DNA from: Clostridiales bacterium
GTDB taxonomy: Bacteria; Bacillota; Desulfotomaculia; Desulfotomaculales; VENG01
Reading direction: 5' to 3'
Length of the DNA stretch: 64,000 nucleotides
Assembly (NCBI GenBank): GCA_016278505.1
Contig: JADQBQ010000001.1
Location: forward strand, 186,001-250,000
The translations under genes and the position numbers were made by a program. Positions 24,773 through 34,478 of the stretch are shown one piece after another (position 1 is the first letter of the stretch; every line of letters starts with the position of its first letter). The notes below the pieces were generated by a model. That model was not told the origin of the DNA, did not search any database, and was given only the letters and a program-made list of their open reading frames with translations.

Positions 24773-25210
24773 ATGTTCCTTGGTGAGCACCAACATACAA
24801 TAGATGGTAAAGGAAGGCTGATCATTCCTTCCCGTTTTCGCGAAGGTCTGGGCGAAAAGTTTGTTCTTACTAAGGGTTTGGACACCTGCTTATTTGCCTA
24901 CCCGTTAGAGGAGTGGGCAATTGTAGAACGTAAAATGCGTTCTTTGCCCATGACTAAATCTGACGCTCGTGCTTTCGTTAGATTTTTCTTTTCCGGTGCT
25001 ACCGAATGCGAAATTGACAAACAGGGCAGGGTACTTATTCCTGCTCCCTTAAGAGAATATGCCGGTTTAAAAAAGGAAACAATAGTTATCGGTGTGTCTT
25101 CCAGAGTGGAAATGTGGGCGAAAGACAAGTGGGAAGCCTATAGTGCCGATGCCGCTTCTTCGGTGGAAGAAATAGCCGAGAAAATGGAAGATCTTGACCT
25201 GGGCATTTAG
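24773..25210 (+). CDS. mraZ: MraZ, transcriptional regulator of the division cluster
   Basis: MraZ (145 aa) is an AbrB-fold DNA-binding protein with two SpoVT/AbrB-like repeats: [24 protein letters not shown], then [20 protein letters not shown]. It forms a ring and represses mraZ-dcw. ATG 24773 is preferred to the adjacent GTG at 24770. The repeat array upstream is its likely operator. Confidence 0.95.
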   Translation: MFLGEHQHTIDGKGRLIIPSRFREGLGEKFVLTKGLDTCLFAYPLEEWAIVERKMRSLPMTKSDARAFVRFFFSGATECEIDKQGRVLIPAPLREYAGLKKETIVIGVSSRVEMWAKDKWEAYSADAASSVEEIAEKMEDLDLGI

Positions 25211-25277
25211 CCACTGTTGCAAATAAATACACAGGTTATGCGTCTTATTTTACCATAAATTTTCAGGGGGACTTCAC

Positions 25278-26264
25278 GTGGGAAACAATTCATTTCCCGT
25301 AAATAAAATAGAAATTTCAAATAAATGCGTACAATTCACCCATTTGCCGGTGATGCTCGAAGAAGTGATGGAGGGACTTAACTTATTTCCCGGTGGGTTA
25401 TATGTTGATTGTACAGCCGGCGGAGGCGGGCACAGTGAGGAAATATTGAGGCGAACATCTCCGGACGGTAAACTTTTGGCTTTGGATCAGGACCCGGATG
25501 CCCTAAGTGTGGTATCTCGTCGACTAGAAAATTACGTGGAAAGGTTATGGCTGGAAAGGGCTAATTTCATTGAGTTAAATGTAGTTATGAATAAATTGCA
25601 AATCAGTAAAGTAGATGGAATCCTATTTGACCTGGGCGTGAGTTCTTACCAATTGGACAACCCTGCAAGGGGTTTCTCCTACATGGAAGATGCCCCGCTG
25701 GATATGAGAATGGATCCTTCCCAGCAGGAAACCGCGGCTCAATTGGTACAAAAAGCATCCAAAAAAAAGCTTACTGACATCATCAAAAAGTACGGAGAAG
25801 AAAAGTGGGCTTCACGAATTGCCGATTTTATCGTTCGGGAAAGAAAAAAACAGGCAATTGAAACCACCGCACAATTAGTGGAAATAATTAAAGCGGCAGT
25901 TCCCGCCAGCGCCAGGCGCAAAGGCCCACACCCGGCGAAGCGCACTTTCCAGGCCCTGCGAATTGCTGTTAATAAGGAGTTGGAAATTTTGGAAGATGCT
26001 CTCCGCGTGGCAGTGGAAGAATTAGCTCCAGGGGGGCGTATATGCATAATAAGTTTTCATTCACTGGAGGATAGGGTGGTCAAGGAAGTTTTTAAGGAGT
26101 TATCGGATCCATGTACGTGTCCGCGCGATTTCCCCCAGTGTGTTTGCGGGCTAAAACCGTCGGTAAAACGTGTATCCAGGAAACCTATAGTACCGTCACC
26201 GGAAGAATTGGATCAAAACCCCCGTTCACGCAGCGCAAAACTGCGAATAGCCGAAAAACTCTAG
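25278..26264 (+). CDS. rsmH: RsmH, 16S rRNA m4C1402 methyltransferase
   Basis: RsmH/MraW (328 aa) methylates N4 of C1402 in 16S rRNA with [17 protein letters not shown] is near the N-terminus, the SAM loop is [16 protein letters not shown], and [22 protein letters not shown] and [15 protein letters not shown] follow. Start GTG 25278 follows AGGGGG. An ~18-residue N-terminal extension precedes the conserved part, so a later start is possible. Confidence 0.95.
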   Translation: MGNNSFPVNKIEISNKCVQFTHLPVMLEEVMEGLNLFPGGLYVDCTAGGGGHSEEILRRTSPDGKLLALDQDPDALSVVSRRLENYVERLWLERANFIELNVVMNKLQISKVDGILFDLGVSSYQLDNPARGFSYMEDAPLDMRMDPSQQETAAQLVQKASKKKLTDIIKKYGEEKWASRIADFIVRERKKQAIETTAQLVEIIKAAVPASARRKGPHPAKRTFQALRIAVNKELEILEDALRVAVEELAPGGRICIISFHSLEDRVVKEVFKELSDPCTCPRDFPQCVCGLKPSVKRVSRKPIVPSPEELDQNPRSRSAKLRIAEKL

Positions 26265-26346
26265 TCCTTAACTTAGTTATTATCGGTTGTACGCAGGTCG
26301 GTTCCGGTTAAGGATACTTCTAAAACAGCAGGCAGGTGAATAAGCT

Positions 26347-26889
26347 TTGATAGTAGCCAGGGAGCAAGTACAAGATAATTATGGAGTTCCCTCTGCAAGT
26401 CCAAGGGAAGATAAAAGAAAAAGATCTTCTTCACAAGCGGAACATCTTTCCATGCGCCATCGCTTGATCCCTGTGGGGTTGATTGCTTTAACTTTTGTTG
26501 TCGGAATAACAATTAGTTTTTATTACGCGCAAGTATACATTACAAATTACCGCATTCAAAGTACACAAAAACAATTAGCAGCACTACAGCAAGAAACGGA
26601 TGCATTGTACAGTGATCTGGCTGAGCTTACTTCGCTGGAAAGGATTGAAAGAGTGGCCATCAATGAATTGGGAATGATTAGGCCTGACGGTTCTGATGTG
26701 GTTAAATTAGACATGAATAATAAGGCTCCGATTCATTCTAATCAGACTACTTCCCTTGTTGGAGAGACAGCGCGACTGAATGAGCCGGAGGAAAAGACGG
26801 AGGCAAGAACTCCGCGGGAAAAAAATTGGGTAATACAGGCATTCAGTGACCTGTTGAAACAGGTTGAAGAAGGATTACCTTCACGCTAA
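26347..26889 (+). CDS. ftsL: FtsL-type division protein
   Basis: A 180-residue bitopic membrane protein at the ftsL position, between rsmH and the division PBP. It has a charged cytoplasmic N-terminus, one membrane helix (LIPVGLIALTFVVGITISFYY, ~residues 38-58) and an extracellular coiled coil (QSTQKQLAALQQETDALYSDLAELTS) ending in ELGMIRPDG, the usual FtsL/DivIC end. A Pro/Glu/Lys-rich tail of about 50 residues follows. TTG 26347 is used after CAGGTGA. Its last codons are followed 22 bp later by the PBP start. Confidence 0.85.
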   Translation: MIVAREQVQDNYGVPSASPREDKRKRSSSQAEHLSMRHRLIPVGLIALTFVVGITISFYYAQVYITNYRIQSTQKQLAALQQETDALYSDLAELTSLERIERVAINELGMIRPDGSDVVKLDMNNKAPIHSNQTTSLVGETARLNEPEEKTEARTPREKNWVIQAFSDLLKQVEEGLPSR

Positions 26890-26911
26890 ACGCGGACCGG
26901 GGGATGAAAAA

Positions 26912-29074
26912 ATGCGTGGTATCAACATAATGATTCGCAAGAGGCTGACCTCGGTATTCTTTTTGGCCGGCCTAATTTTTGTTATATTAATTGGGCGGTT
27001 AGCCTGGATTCAATTTGTACAGGGTGAGGAACTCAAGGATAAAGCCGAAGAAGTAAGGATGCGAGATGTGCCTGTGGATGCCCGCCGCGGCTCAATTATA
27101 GACCGCAATGGCAATGAACTGGTCACCAGTATTAGTGTGGATTCTATTTACGCCATCCCCAACCATATCAAAGATCCCAGGCAAACTGCCAGGGATTTAA
27201 GTGCTATTTTAGAAATGGAAGAAGATAAACTTTATAGTAAGTTAACTAAAAAGGCATCCTTTGAGTGGATTAAACGAAAGGTTGATTTTGAAGTCTCTCA
27301 AAAAGTTAAAGACCTGGAAATAACAGGTATAAAAACTGTAGAAGAAAATGAGAGATACTATCTAAATGATACACTTGCTTCCCATGTGCTGGGGTTTACC
27401 GGTATTGATAACCAGGGATTGTTGGGATTGGAAAAGAGTTTTGATGAAGAGCTAAAAGGGACACCCGGACGTATCGTGGTGGAACATGATGCCATGGGAC
27501 GTGAGGCACCCGGTGCTTTGCATGAATACCAAAAACCTGTACCGGGACAAAACCTGATACTTACCTTGGACGAAACCATACAATATTTTGCCGAGCGGGA
27601 ATTAGATAATGTGGTTCGCAACTATGACCCCAAACTGGCGGTAGCAATAGTAATGAATCCCAAGACCGGCGAAATACTGGCCATGGCTAACCGTCCCACT
27701 TTTAACCCCAATAGTTGGACCGAGGCCCCTAAAGAGGTATGGGATCGAAACCCGGCTATATGGTATAATTATGAGCCCGGGTCAACCTTTAAAATTATCA
27801 CCGCTTCTACCGCATTGGAAGTAGGCGCGGTGCGGCCGCAAGATGAGTTTGATGATCCCGGCTATATTAAGGTAGCCGACCGTAATATTCGCTGTTGGAA
27901 AGCAGGAGGGCACGGTCATCAAACCTTTGAAGAAGTTGTGCAAAACTCTTGTAACCCTGGATTTATCGAGGTAGGCTTAGATCTGGGTATTGAGCGTTTT
28001 TATAAATACATAAAGGCATATGGGTTTGGGCAGCCAACGGATATTAACCTACCAGGTGAGGCCAGGGGAATTATGATACCCCAAAAACAGGCTACAAATT
28101 TAAATATTGCCACTATGGCCATTGGGCAGTCCATCGCTGTGTCGCCCATTCAGCTGATTACCGGCGTTTCTGCCGCAGTCAATGGCGGTAACTTAATGAA
28201 ACCCTACTTAGTAAAGGAAATTACTGATGCCGAAGGAAAAACGGTTAAAGAATTTAAACCTGAAGTGCGGAGAAAAGTTATTTCCGAAGAAACATCACAA
28301 GAGGTAAGAACCTTACTGGAAAAAGTGGTCTCACAAGGCACCGGAAGAAATGCCTTTGTAGAGGGCTACCGGGTAGGTGGTAAAACGGGAACGGCACAGG
28401 TTGTTGGCAATGGTGGATACGTGCAGGGCAGGTATGTTGCCTCATTTGCCGGGTTTGCTCCTGCCAACGATCCGCAAGTAGCTATACTGGTCATGATTGC
28501 TGAGCCCAAGGGAGGCGTCTATTTCGGGGGACTAATAGCCGCACCGGTGTTTCAGGGCATTGCCAGGGACACCCTCAGGTACTTGAGAATACCTGAAACT
28601 CCCGGGCTTGAAAAGCCCAAACAACCGTGGGAAGCTGAGCAGACAAGATTTGACGTGGATGTTCCCAACGTTACAAATTTCCCTGTAGAAGAAGCAGAAA
28701 AGACCTTGAAATCATCCGGACTGCAGGTTCAAACCTCCGGTGAGGGAAATATTGTTTACGGTCAAACCCCAAAGGCCGGAGCCGTAGTAAAAAACGGTAC
28801 CACGGTTATTCTGCATCTGCAGGCGTCAATTAACGATAAGAAAGGAAACAAACAAGTTACCGTACCTGACCTGAGCGGGCTTACCATTAAAGAAACGGCA
28901 AACCTGTTAGAGGATATTGGTTTATACCTGGTACCCGCCGGGACTGGGCTGGCAGCCGGCCAAAGTGTCCCACCCGGACGGAAAGTGGTGGAAGGTACCA
29001 GGGTAGAAGTAAAGTTTAGGCCACCCGGTGAACAAAAGCCTGACTCCGGGGTAAATAATCAAAACGCAACATAA
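26912..29074 (+). CDS. Class B penicillin-binding protein with two PASTA domains (FtsI/SpoVD type)
   Basis: This transpeptidase of about 720 residues cross-links septal or spore peptidoglycan. It has one N-terminal membrane helix (TSVFFLAGLIFVILIGRLAW), a PBP dimerisation domain (RRGSIIDRNGNEL), and a catalytic domain with EPGSTFK (SxxK, Ser ~291), QNSCN (SxN, ~346) and KTGTAQ (~490). Two C-terminal PASTA repeats begin near 583 (VDVPNVTNFPVEEAEKTL) and 650 (VTVPDLSGLTIKETANLL). ATG 26912 follows GGGGGATG. Two PASTA repeats suit PbpB/FtsI more than SpoVD, but only one such gene is in this cluster, so vegetative and sporulation roles cannot be separated. Confidence 0.92.
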   Translation: MRGINIMIRKRLTSVFFLAGLIFVILIGRLAWIQFVQGEELKDKAEEVRMRDVPVDARRGSIIDRNGNELVTSISVDSIYAIPNHIKDPRQTARDLSAILEMEEDKLYSKLTKKASFEWIKRKVDFEVSQKVKDLEITGIKTVEENERYYLNDTLASHVLGFTGIDNQGLLGLEKSFDEELKGTPGRIVVEHDAMGREAPGALHEYQKPVPGQNLILTLDETIQYFAERELDNVVRNYDPKLAVAIVMNPKTGEILAMANRPTFNPNSWTEAPKEVWDRNPAIWYNYEPGSTFKIITASTALEVGAVRPQDEFDDPGYIKVADRNIRCWKAGGHGHQTFEEVVQNSCNPGFIEVGLDLGIERFYKYIKAYGFGQPTDINLPGEARGIMIPQKQATNLNIATMAIGQSIAVSPIQLITGVSAAVNGGNLMKPYLVKEITDAEGKTVKEFKPEVRRKVISEETSQEVRTLLEKVVSQGTGRNAFVEGYRVGGKTGTAQVVGNGGYVQGRYVASFAGFAPANDPQVAILVMIAEPKGGVYFGGLIAAPVFQGIARDTLRYLRIPETPGLEKPKQPWEAEQTRFDVDVPNVTNFPVEEAEKTLKSSGLQVQTSGEGNIVYGQTPKAGAVVKNGTTVILHLQASINDKKGNKQVTVPDLSGLTIKETANLLEDIGLYLVPAGTGLAAGQSVPPGRKVVEGTRVEVKFRPPGEQKPDSGVNNQNAT

Positions 29075-29108
29075 ATTGAAGATCCTTATTCCCATTAGAA
29101 ACGGGTGC

Positions 29109-29139
29109 GGGCCGGTGTTTATACAGCGCCGGCCCTTAT
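29109..29139 (+). terminator. GC-rich hairpin between the PBP gene and murE
   Basis: GGGCCGGTG pairs with the CGCCGGCCC arm; the T tract is poor (TTATA). It may reduce, not stop, read-through into the mur genes. Confidence 0.45.
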
Positions 29140-29225
29140 AAGTATTGATGGTGCATTTGGTTAAGAATGGATGTGTTGTGCAATAATGGTAATAGAATCC
29201 ATTATATCAAAGGAGGCGATTCTCC

Positions 29226-30686
29226 TTGCTGTTAAGTGAATTGTTGGTAGAGCAACAAATAGAGGCGTGTGAAGGGAACCAATCAATAGAAATAAAAGGA
29301 ATTGCATATGACTCCAGGCAGGTAATGCCGGGTTTCATTTTTGTTGCCATAGAAGGCTTTAAGACTGATGGACACCAATTTATTGACGACGCGGTGTCGA
29401 GGGGCGCAGTGGCACTTTTAATCCAGAGGGAAGTTGCTGTTCCAGATGGTATACCTTGGGCACAAGTCCGCGACACGCGCCAAGGACTGGCTTTGATGGC
29501 GGCGCAGTTCTATGGTTTCCCCTGTGATAACATGAAGGTTGTTGGAGTTACCGGGACCAATGGTAAAACAACCACCACGCACATGATTAGGTCGGTTTAC
29601 AGTGCAGCCGGAAAGAAAACGGGACTTGTCGGTACTATCCATAATATGGTTGGGGATAGGGTCTTGCCGGTCAAACATACCACCCCGGAATCGGTGGATC
29701 TACAAAAATTAATGGCGGAAATGGTTGAAGAGCAGGTGGAGGCAGCGGTAATGGAGGTAAGTTCTCATGCCCTGGCGCTTAAAAGGGTTGAAAGCTGCCA
29801 CTTTGATATAGGCGTATTTACTAATATCACCCAGGATCACCTGGACTTTCACCGGGATATGGATGATTATCTGTCTGCGAAAATGAAGCTATTGACCGGT
29901 GCCGGGACAGCAATCGTTAATATGGACAGCGAATATTCCCCTGGCATCATAAGCAAGTGTGCCGGGAAAGTGCTCACCTACGGGGTGGAAAGGCAGGCGG
30001 ATATTACCGCCAGGGAGATCAGTATTAAGCCCACTGGAGTTTCCTTCATGGCCACCTGGCCCCGGGGAAGTATACGGGTTAATATGAAATTAACCGGAAT
30101 GTTTAATGTATACAATGCTCTGGCAGCGTTTGCTGTAGGTATTCAGGAAGGCATAAAAGCCCAGGATATTAAAAGAGCGTTAGATGAGTTAGAGGGAGTG
30201 CCGGGCCGCTTTGAACTGGTTAACAGCGGTCAGCCATTTGCAGTGATTGTAGATTATGCTCATACCCCTGACGGTTTGCAAAATATTTTGGCTACCGCCA
30301 GGGAATTCACCAAAGGCAGGTTAATTACGGTATTGGGTTGCGGCGGTGACCGTGACCGCACCAAGCGTCCCTTAATGGGAAAAATAGGGGTAACTATGAG
30401 TGATCTGGCCGTGATAACTTCCGACAACCCGCGCACTGAAGATCCGGAAAAAATAATAGAAGATGTTTTAGAAGGTGTAAATGCTGCTGAATGTGCAGAC
30501 TACACGGTAATTGAAAACCGGCGCTCAGCCATCCGTTATGCCATTAAATTAGCACAGGCCGGTGATGTGGTTGTCATTGCGGGTAAGGGACATGAGACTT
30601 ACCAGGAAATAGACGGTAAACGTACCCACTTTGATGACCGCGAAGAAGCTAGTATAATATTAAGGGAATTGGACGGTGCACAGTAG
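29226..30686 (+). CDS. murE: MurE, UDP-MurNAc-tripeptide synthetase (meso-DAP type)
   Basis: MurE (486 aa) adds the third stem amino acid to UDP-MurNAc-L-Ala-D-Glu. The ATP loop GVTGTNGKTTTTHM lies near residue 108. The C-terminal SDNPRTEDP (~399) is the DNPR motif that selects meso-diaminopimelate, so the wall should be of the DAP type. TTG 29226 follows AAAGGAGG. Its stop overlaps the murF start by one base. Confidence 0.95.
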   Translation: MLLSELLVEQQIEACEGNQSIEIKGIAYDSRQVMPGFIFVAIEGFKTDGHQFIDDAVSRGAVALLIQREVAVPDGIPWAQVRDTRQGLALMAAQFYGFPCDNMKVVGVTGTNGKTTTTHMIRSVYSAAGKKTGLVGTIHNMVGDRVLPVKHTTPESVDLQKLMAEMVEEQVEAAVMEVSSHALALKRVESCHFDIGVFTNITQDHLDFHRDMDDYLSAKMKLLTGAGTAIVNMDSEYSPGIISKCAGKVLTYGVERQADITAREISIKPTGVSFMATWPRGSIRVNMKLTGMFNVYNALAAFAVGIQEGIKAQDIKRALDELEGVPGRFELVNSGQPFAVIVDYAHTPDGLQNILATAREFTKGRLITVLGCGGDRDRTKRPLMGKIGVTMSDLAVITSDNPRTEDPEKIIEDVLEGVNAAECADYTVIENRRSAIRYAIKLAQAGDVVVIAGKGHETYQEIDGKRTHFDDREEASIILRELDGAQ

Positions 30687-32095
30687 TGAAAACCATGACC
30701 TTAAACGAAGTATCAAGGGCTGTAAACGGTATTATACAAGGAGACGGAGAAAAAGAGGTCGCTGCTGTTTCTACCGATTCGCGTACGCTTAAGCAGGGGA
30801 ACTTGTTTGTTGCTCTGCGTGGTGAGCGTTATGATGCTCACCACTACCTGGAGTCCGCTATAAAGTCCGGCGCCGGTGCCCTTATTGTAGAAAGATATGA
30901 CCTGCCGGATGAGGTCCCGGTGATCGTGGTCAGGGATACTTTAAAGGCAATGCAGGCTCTAGCATCCTACAACCGGCGACAATTTGCGGTGCCGGTTGTA
31001 GCTATCACCGGCAGCAGTGGCAAAACCACCACCAAAGACATGGTGGCCTCTGTGTTGGCCCAAAAATTTAATGTATTAAAAACAAAGGGAAACTTTAACA
31101 ATGAAGTGGGTCTTCCCCTTACGTTGTTGGAAATGGATGAAACTCACCAGGCTGTAGTGGTGGAATTGGCTATGCGGGGTCCGGGAGAGATTGACCGGCT
31201 GGCGGGCATATCATCACCTAGCGGCGCGGTTATCACCAATGTGGGTGAGGCCCACCTGGAAAGATTGGGCTCAATTGAAAATATTGCCCGGGCAAAGGCT
31301 GAACTGCTTGACCATATAGGAAAAGATGGCTTTGCGGCCCTGCATAGAGAAAGCCCGTTTCTGGCAAGAGAAGCCTCTCGCTGTGGGGGTGAAGTAATTA
31401 CTTTCGGCGACAAGGAAGCGGATGTTTATGCCGTAAACATACAGAGGAAGAAAAACGGAAATGAGTTTACGGTTATTTATGGCTCTGAACAGGCACAAAT
31501 GTTTACTCCCGTAACCGGACTTCACAACGTGCAAAACGCCCTTGCTTCTGTCATAGTGGGTAAGCAATTGGGTCTGCATTGGAATGAAATTGCAGAAGGG
31601 TTGGGACGGGCTGCTTTTTCCGCTATGCGCATGGAAACTGAAGAGGTTGGTGGGGTGACCATCATAAACGATGCCTATAATGCCAATCCCAGTTCCACTA
31701 AGGCTGCCCTGCAGGCGCTGCGGGAGACTGCGGGAGAAAAAAAGGCAGTGGCTGTACTGGGCAATATGCTGGAATTAGGGTCCGGAACAAAGGATGGACA
31801 TACTGCAGTGGGAAAGGTTGCTGCTTCCTACGGTGTGGAATATCTGTTTACTGTCGGTGACCTGGCGGAATATATTGCCAAGGGAGCTGAAGAAGCAGGA
31901 ATGAACAGGGATAACATCTGTACATATACAGACAATAGAGGAGTCGCATATGCACTGGGCAAGGTGTTGGCCCCGGGTAACGTAGTATTGGTCAAAGGTT
32001 CCCGGGGAATGCACATGGAAGAAATCGTTGAAGAATTGATTAATGACTTGAGGAGCGGTAACGGTGGAACAACAAGCGGCGGGTTTAATAATTAA
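30686..32095 (+). CDS. murF: MurF, UDP-MurNAc-pentapeptide synthetase
   Basis: MurF (469 aa) ligates D-Ala-D-Ala to the UDP-MurNAc-tripeptide. STDSRTLKQGNLFVALRGERYD lies at the N-terminus, the ATP loop AITGSSGKTTTKDM near residue 110, GNFNNEVGLPLTLL follows, and INDAYNANPSS (~325) contains the Mur ligase substrate-site signature. GTG start, coupled to murE; its 3' end overlaps mraY by 32 bp. Confidence 0.95.
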   Translation: MKTMTLNEVSRAVNGIIQGDGEKEVAAVSTDSRTLKQGNLFVALRGERYDAHHYLESAIKSGAGALIVERYDLPDEVPVIVVRDTLKAMQALASYNRRQFAVPVVAITGSSGKTTTKDMVASVLAQKFNVLKTKGNFNNEVGLPLTLLEMDETHQAVVVELAMRGPGEIDRLAGISSPSGAVITNVGEAHLERLGSIENIARAKAELLDHIGKDGFAALHRESPFLAREASRCGGEVITFGDKEADVYAVNIQRKKNGNEFTVIYGSEQAQMFTPVTGLHNVQNALASVIVGKQLGLHWNEIAEGLGRAAFSAMRMETEEVGGVTIINDAYNANPSSTKAALQALRETAGEKKAVAVLGNMLELGSGTKDGHTAVGKVAASYGVEYLFTVGDLAEYIAKGAEEAGMNRDNICTYTDNRGVAYALGKVLAPGNVVLVKGSRGMHMEEIVEELINDLRSGNGGTTSGGFNN

Positions 32096-33071
32096 GGCAC
32101 TTTTAATTTCCTTTTTCACTACCCTTGTACTGGGGCCTTTTACCATTCCCCTTTTGCGACGGCTCAAATTTGGGCAAAATATACGTAGTGACGGCCCCTC
32201 CCGCCATATGGCCAAGGCAGGAACACCTACAATGGGCGGTATAATATTTTTGGCGGGCATTTTGTTAGCAACTTTATGGTTAACCAGGCAAATGGAAGCC
32301 CTGATTGTATTGATTGCAGTAATGGGATTTGGCCTAATTGGCTTACTGGATGACTTTCTTAAAGTTGTTTTGAAAAGATCTTTAGGTTTGCGGGCCCGGG
32401 AAAAACTTGCGGGGCAGATTTTTTTGTCCGGACTTGTTGTAGCTGTGAGCGTAACTTACCTGGCAAGGGATACTGCCGTTAGTATTCCCTTTTCGGGCCT
32501 AGCATCAGCCGGTGGATTACATATTGAATTAGGCCTTTGGCTGTATCTGGCTTTCGGTATTTTGGTTATTGTAGGAGCTGCTAACGCGGTCAATTTGACC
32601 GATGGGCTGGACGGGCTCGCTGCGGGGGTAACTACGGCAGTGGCCTCAGCTTTTGCAGTGGTGGCATTAGTATCGGGAAAGCCCGGAGTGGCCTTGGTGA
32701 TGTCAGCAATGGTGGGGGGCTGTTTTGGATTCCTCTTTTACAACCGTCACCCGGCCAAAGTCTTTATGGGGGACACAGGCTCCCTAGCTCTGGGCGGTGG
32801 CCTGGGGGCAGCGGCCATTGTAACCGGAAGTGAGCTATTTCTACTGCTTATCGGCGGAGTTTACGTGATAGAAGCGCTGTCAGTAATCATCCAGGTGATC
32901 AGTTTCCAGGTTTTCGGCCGGCGGGTCTTCAGGATGAGTCCGCTGCACCACCATTTTGAGCTGGGCGGTTGGAGTGAAAATAAGGTAGTATTTACATTCT
33001 GGACGGTATCGGCAGTGTTGGCTCTGGCCGGAATTTACGGTCTCCAGGGACTGGGCCGCCCTTTTTCTTAA
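32064..33071 (+). CDS. mraY: MraY, phospho-MurNAc-pentapeptide transferase
   Basis: MraY (335 aa) moves phospho-MurNAc-pentapeptide to undecaprenyl phosphate, making lipid I in the membrane. About ten helices are seen. Signatures are GTPTMGGIIFL (~residue 54), GLLDDFLKV, NAVNLTDGLDGLAAG (metal-binding Asp), FMGDTGSLALG and SPLHHHFELGG. GTG 32064 lies inside the end of murF after GAGGAG. Confidence 0.95.
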   Translation: MEQQAAGLIIKALLISFFTTLVLGPFTIPLLRRLKFGQNIRSDGPSRHMAKAGTPTMGGIIFLAGILLATLWLTRQMEALIVLIAVMGFGLIGLLDDFLKVVLKRSLGLRAREKLAGQIFLSGLVVAVSVTYLARDTAVSIPFSGLASAGGLHIELGLWLYLAFGILVIVGAANAVNLTDGLDGLAAGVTTAVASAFAVVALVSGKPGVALVMSAMVGGCFGFLFYNRHPAKVFMGDTGSLALGGGLGAAAIVTGSELFLLLIGGVYVIEALSVIIQVISFQVFGRRVFRMSPLHHHFELGGWSENKVVFTFWTVSAVLALAGIYGLQGLGRPFS

Positions 33072-33112
33072 GTGATTGTAATAGAGATAAGCATCGGAAG
33101 GAATGACGTTGA

Positions 33113-34474
33113 ATGCACTTAAAGGATAAATCAATACTGGTGGTGGGTGCCGGAAAGAGTGGTACGGCAGCAGCAAGTTTTTTGGCAGGTAAGGGTGCCC
33201 GGCCTGTCCTGACCGACACCAGGCCGGTGGAAGCTTTTAACGGTACATTGGAACACCTGCGGGAGCAAGGTGTCGTATTTTCTTTGGGCAGCTTCCCTCA
33301 AATAACTGCCGCGCTTTTTGATTTAGTGGTTGTAAGTCCGGGAGTGCCGCTTACTGTGCCTCCCGTAGTAATGGCGCAGGAAGCGGGGGTTCCTGTCATT
33401 GGCGAACTGGAATTGGCCTGGCGTTTTAGCAAAGCCCCTGTGGTTGCTATAACAGGTACTAACGGAAAGACAACCACCACCAGCCTAGTGGGCGAAATCT
33501 TTAAAGATGCGGGATACAGGACGCTTGTGGCGGGCAATATCGGAATTCCTCTGGTGGATATGATAGAAGATTACGGGCCACAGGATGTGGTGGTCGCAGA
33601 GGTTTCCAGCTTTCAACTGGAAACTACCACTTCTTTCCGTCCACGTGTAGGTGCGGTATTGAATATAACCCCTGACCACCTGGACAGACATGGCTCTATG
33701 GAAGAATATATTAAGGCCAAGGCAAACACTTTTTCTTATCAAGAGCAATGTGATTATGCCGTGCTGAATTACGATGACCCTATTACCCGGGACTTGTCTA
33801 AGTGGGCAAGGGGACAGGTCATATTTTTCAGCCGACGGCATAGTTTAGAAAGAGGTGTCTTTGTCCACCGGAAAAAAATTATGGCCAGGTTGGAAACCGG
33901 GGAGGCAACGGAAATCTTACCGGTGTCCGAACTTGCCCTACCCGGTGCCCATAACTTGGAGAACGCGCTGGCCGCGGTGGCCAGCAGTCTGGCTATGAAG
34001 ATAAAGACCGAAGTCATCGCACATACCCTACAGACCTTTGCGGGGGTTGCCCACCGTTTGGAACTGGTCGATGAAATTAATGGCGTAATGTACATAAATG
34101 ATTCTAAGGGTACTAACCCTGAGGCCAGCATGAAGGCCCTGGAGGCATATGATGCACCAATAGTTTTAATTGCCGGTGGGCGAAACAAAGGCAGTGATTT
34201 TAAAGCTTTGGCCGGCAAGATAAAAGAAAAAGCTAAGGCAGTTGTTGTTTTAGGGGAAAGTGCTGAAGAAATAGCAGGGGCAGCCAAGGCTGCCGGTTGT
34301 AATCGTGTTTTAAAAGTAAAAGATTTTCGTGAAGCAGTCTTGCTTGCCCAGCGAGAGGCCGGAGCAGGTGACATAGTTCTGTTGTCTCCCGCCTGTGCCA
34401 GTTGGGACATGTTTAACAGTTACGAAGAACGCGGGGACTTATTCAAGCAGGTAGTGCATGATCTGAGGGGGTAA
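33113..34474 (+). CDS. murD: MurD, UDP-MurNAc-L-Ala:D-Glu ligase
   Basis: MurD (453 aa) adds D-Glu to UDP-MurNAc-L-Ala. The Rossmann N-terminus is ILVVGAGKSGTAAASFLAGKGA, the ATP loop ITGTNGKTTTTSLVG lies near residue 114, and INDSKGTNPEASMKALEAY and LSPACASWDMF complete the family pattern. ATG start; five bases separate its stop from ftsW. Confidence 0.95.
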   Translation: MHLKDKSILVVGAGKSGTAAASFLAGKGARPVLTDTRPVEAFNGTLEHLREQGVVFSLGSFPQITAALFDLVVVSPGVPLTVPPVVMAQEAGVPVIGELELAWRFSKAPVVAITGTNGKTTTTSLVGEIFKDAGYRTLVAGNIGIPLVDMIEDYGPQDVVVAEVSSFQLETTTSFRPRVGAVLNITPDHLDRHGSMEEYIKAKANTFSYQEQCDYAVLNYDDPITRDLSKWARGQVIFFSRRHSLERGVFVHRKKIMARLETGEATEILPVSELALPGAHNLENALAAVASSLAMKIKTEVIAHTLQTFAGVAHRLELVDEINGVMYINDSKGTNPEASMKALEAYDAPIVLIAGGRNKGSDFKALAGKIKEKAKAVVVLGESAEEIAGAAKAAGCNRVLKVKDFREAVLLAQREAGAGDIVLLSPACASWDMFNSYEERGDLFKQVVHDLRG

Positions 34475-34478
34475 TACT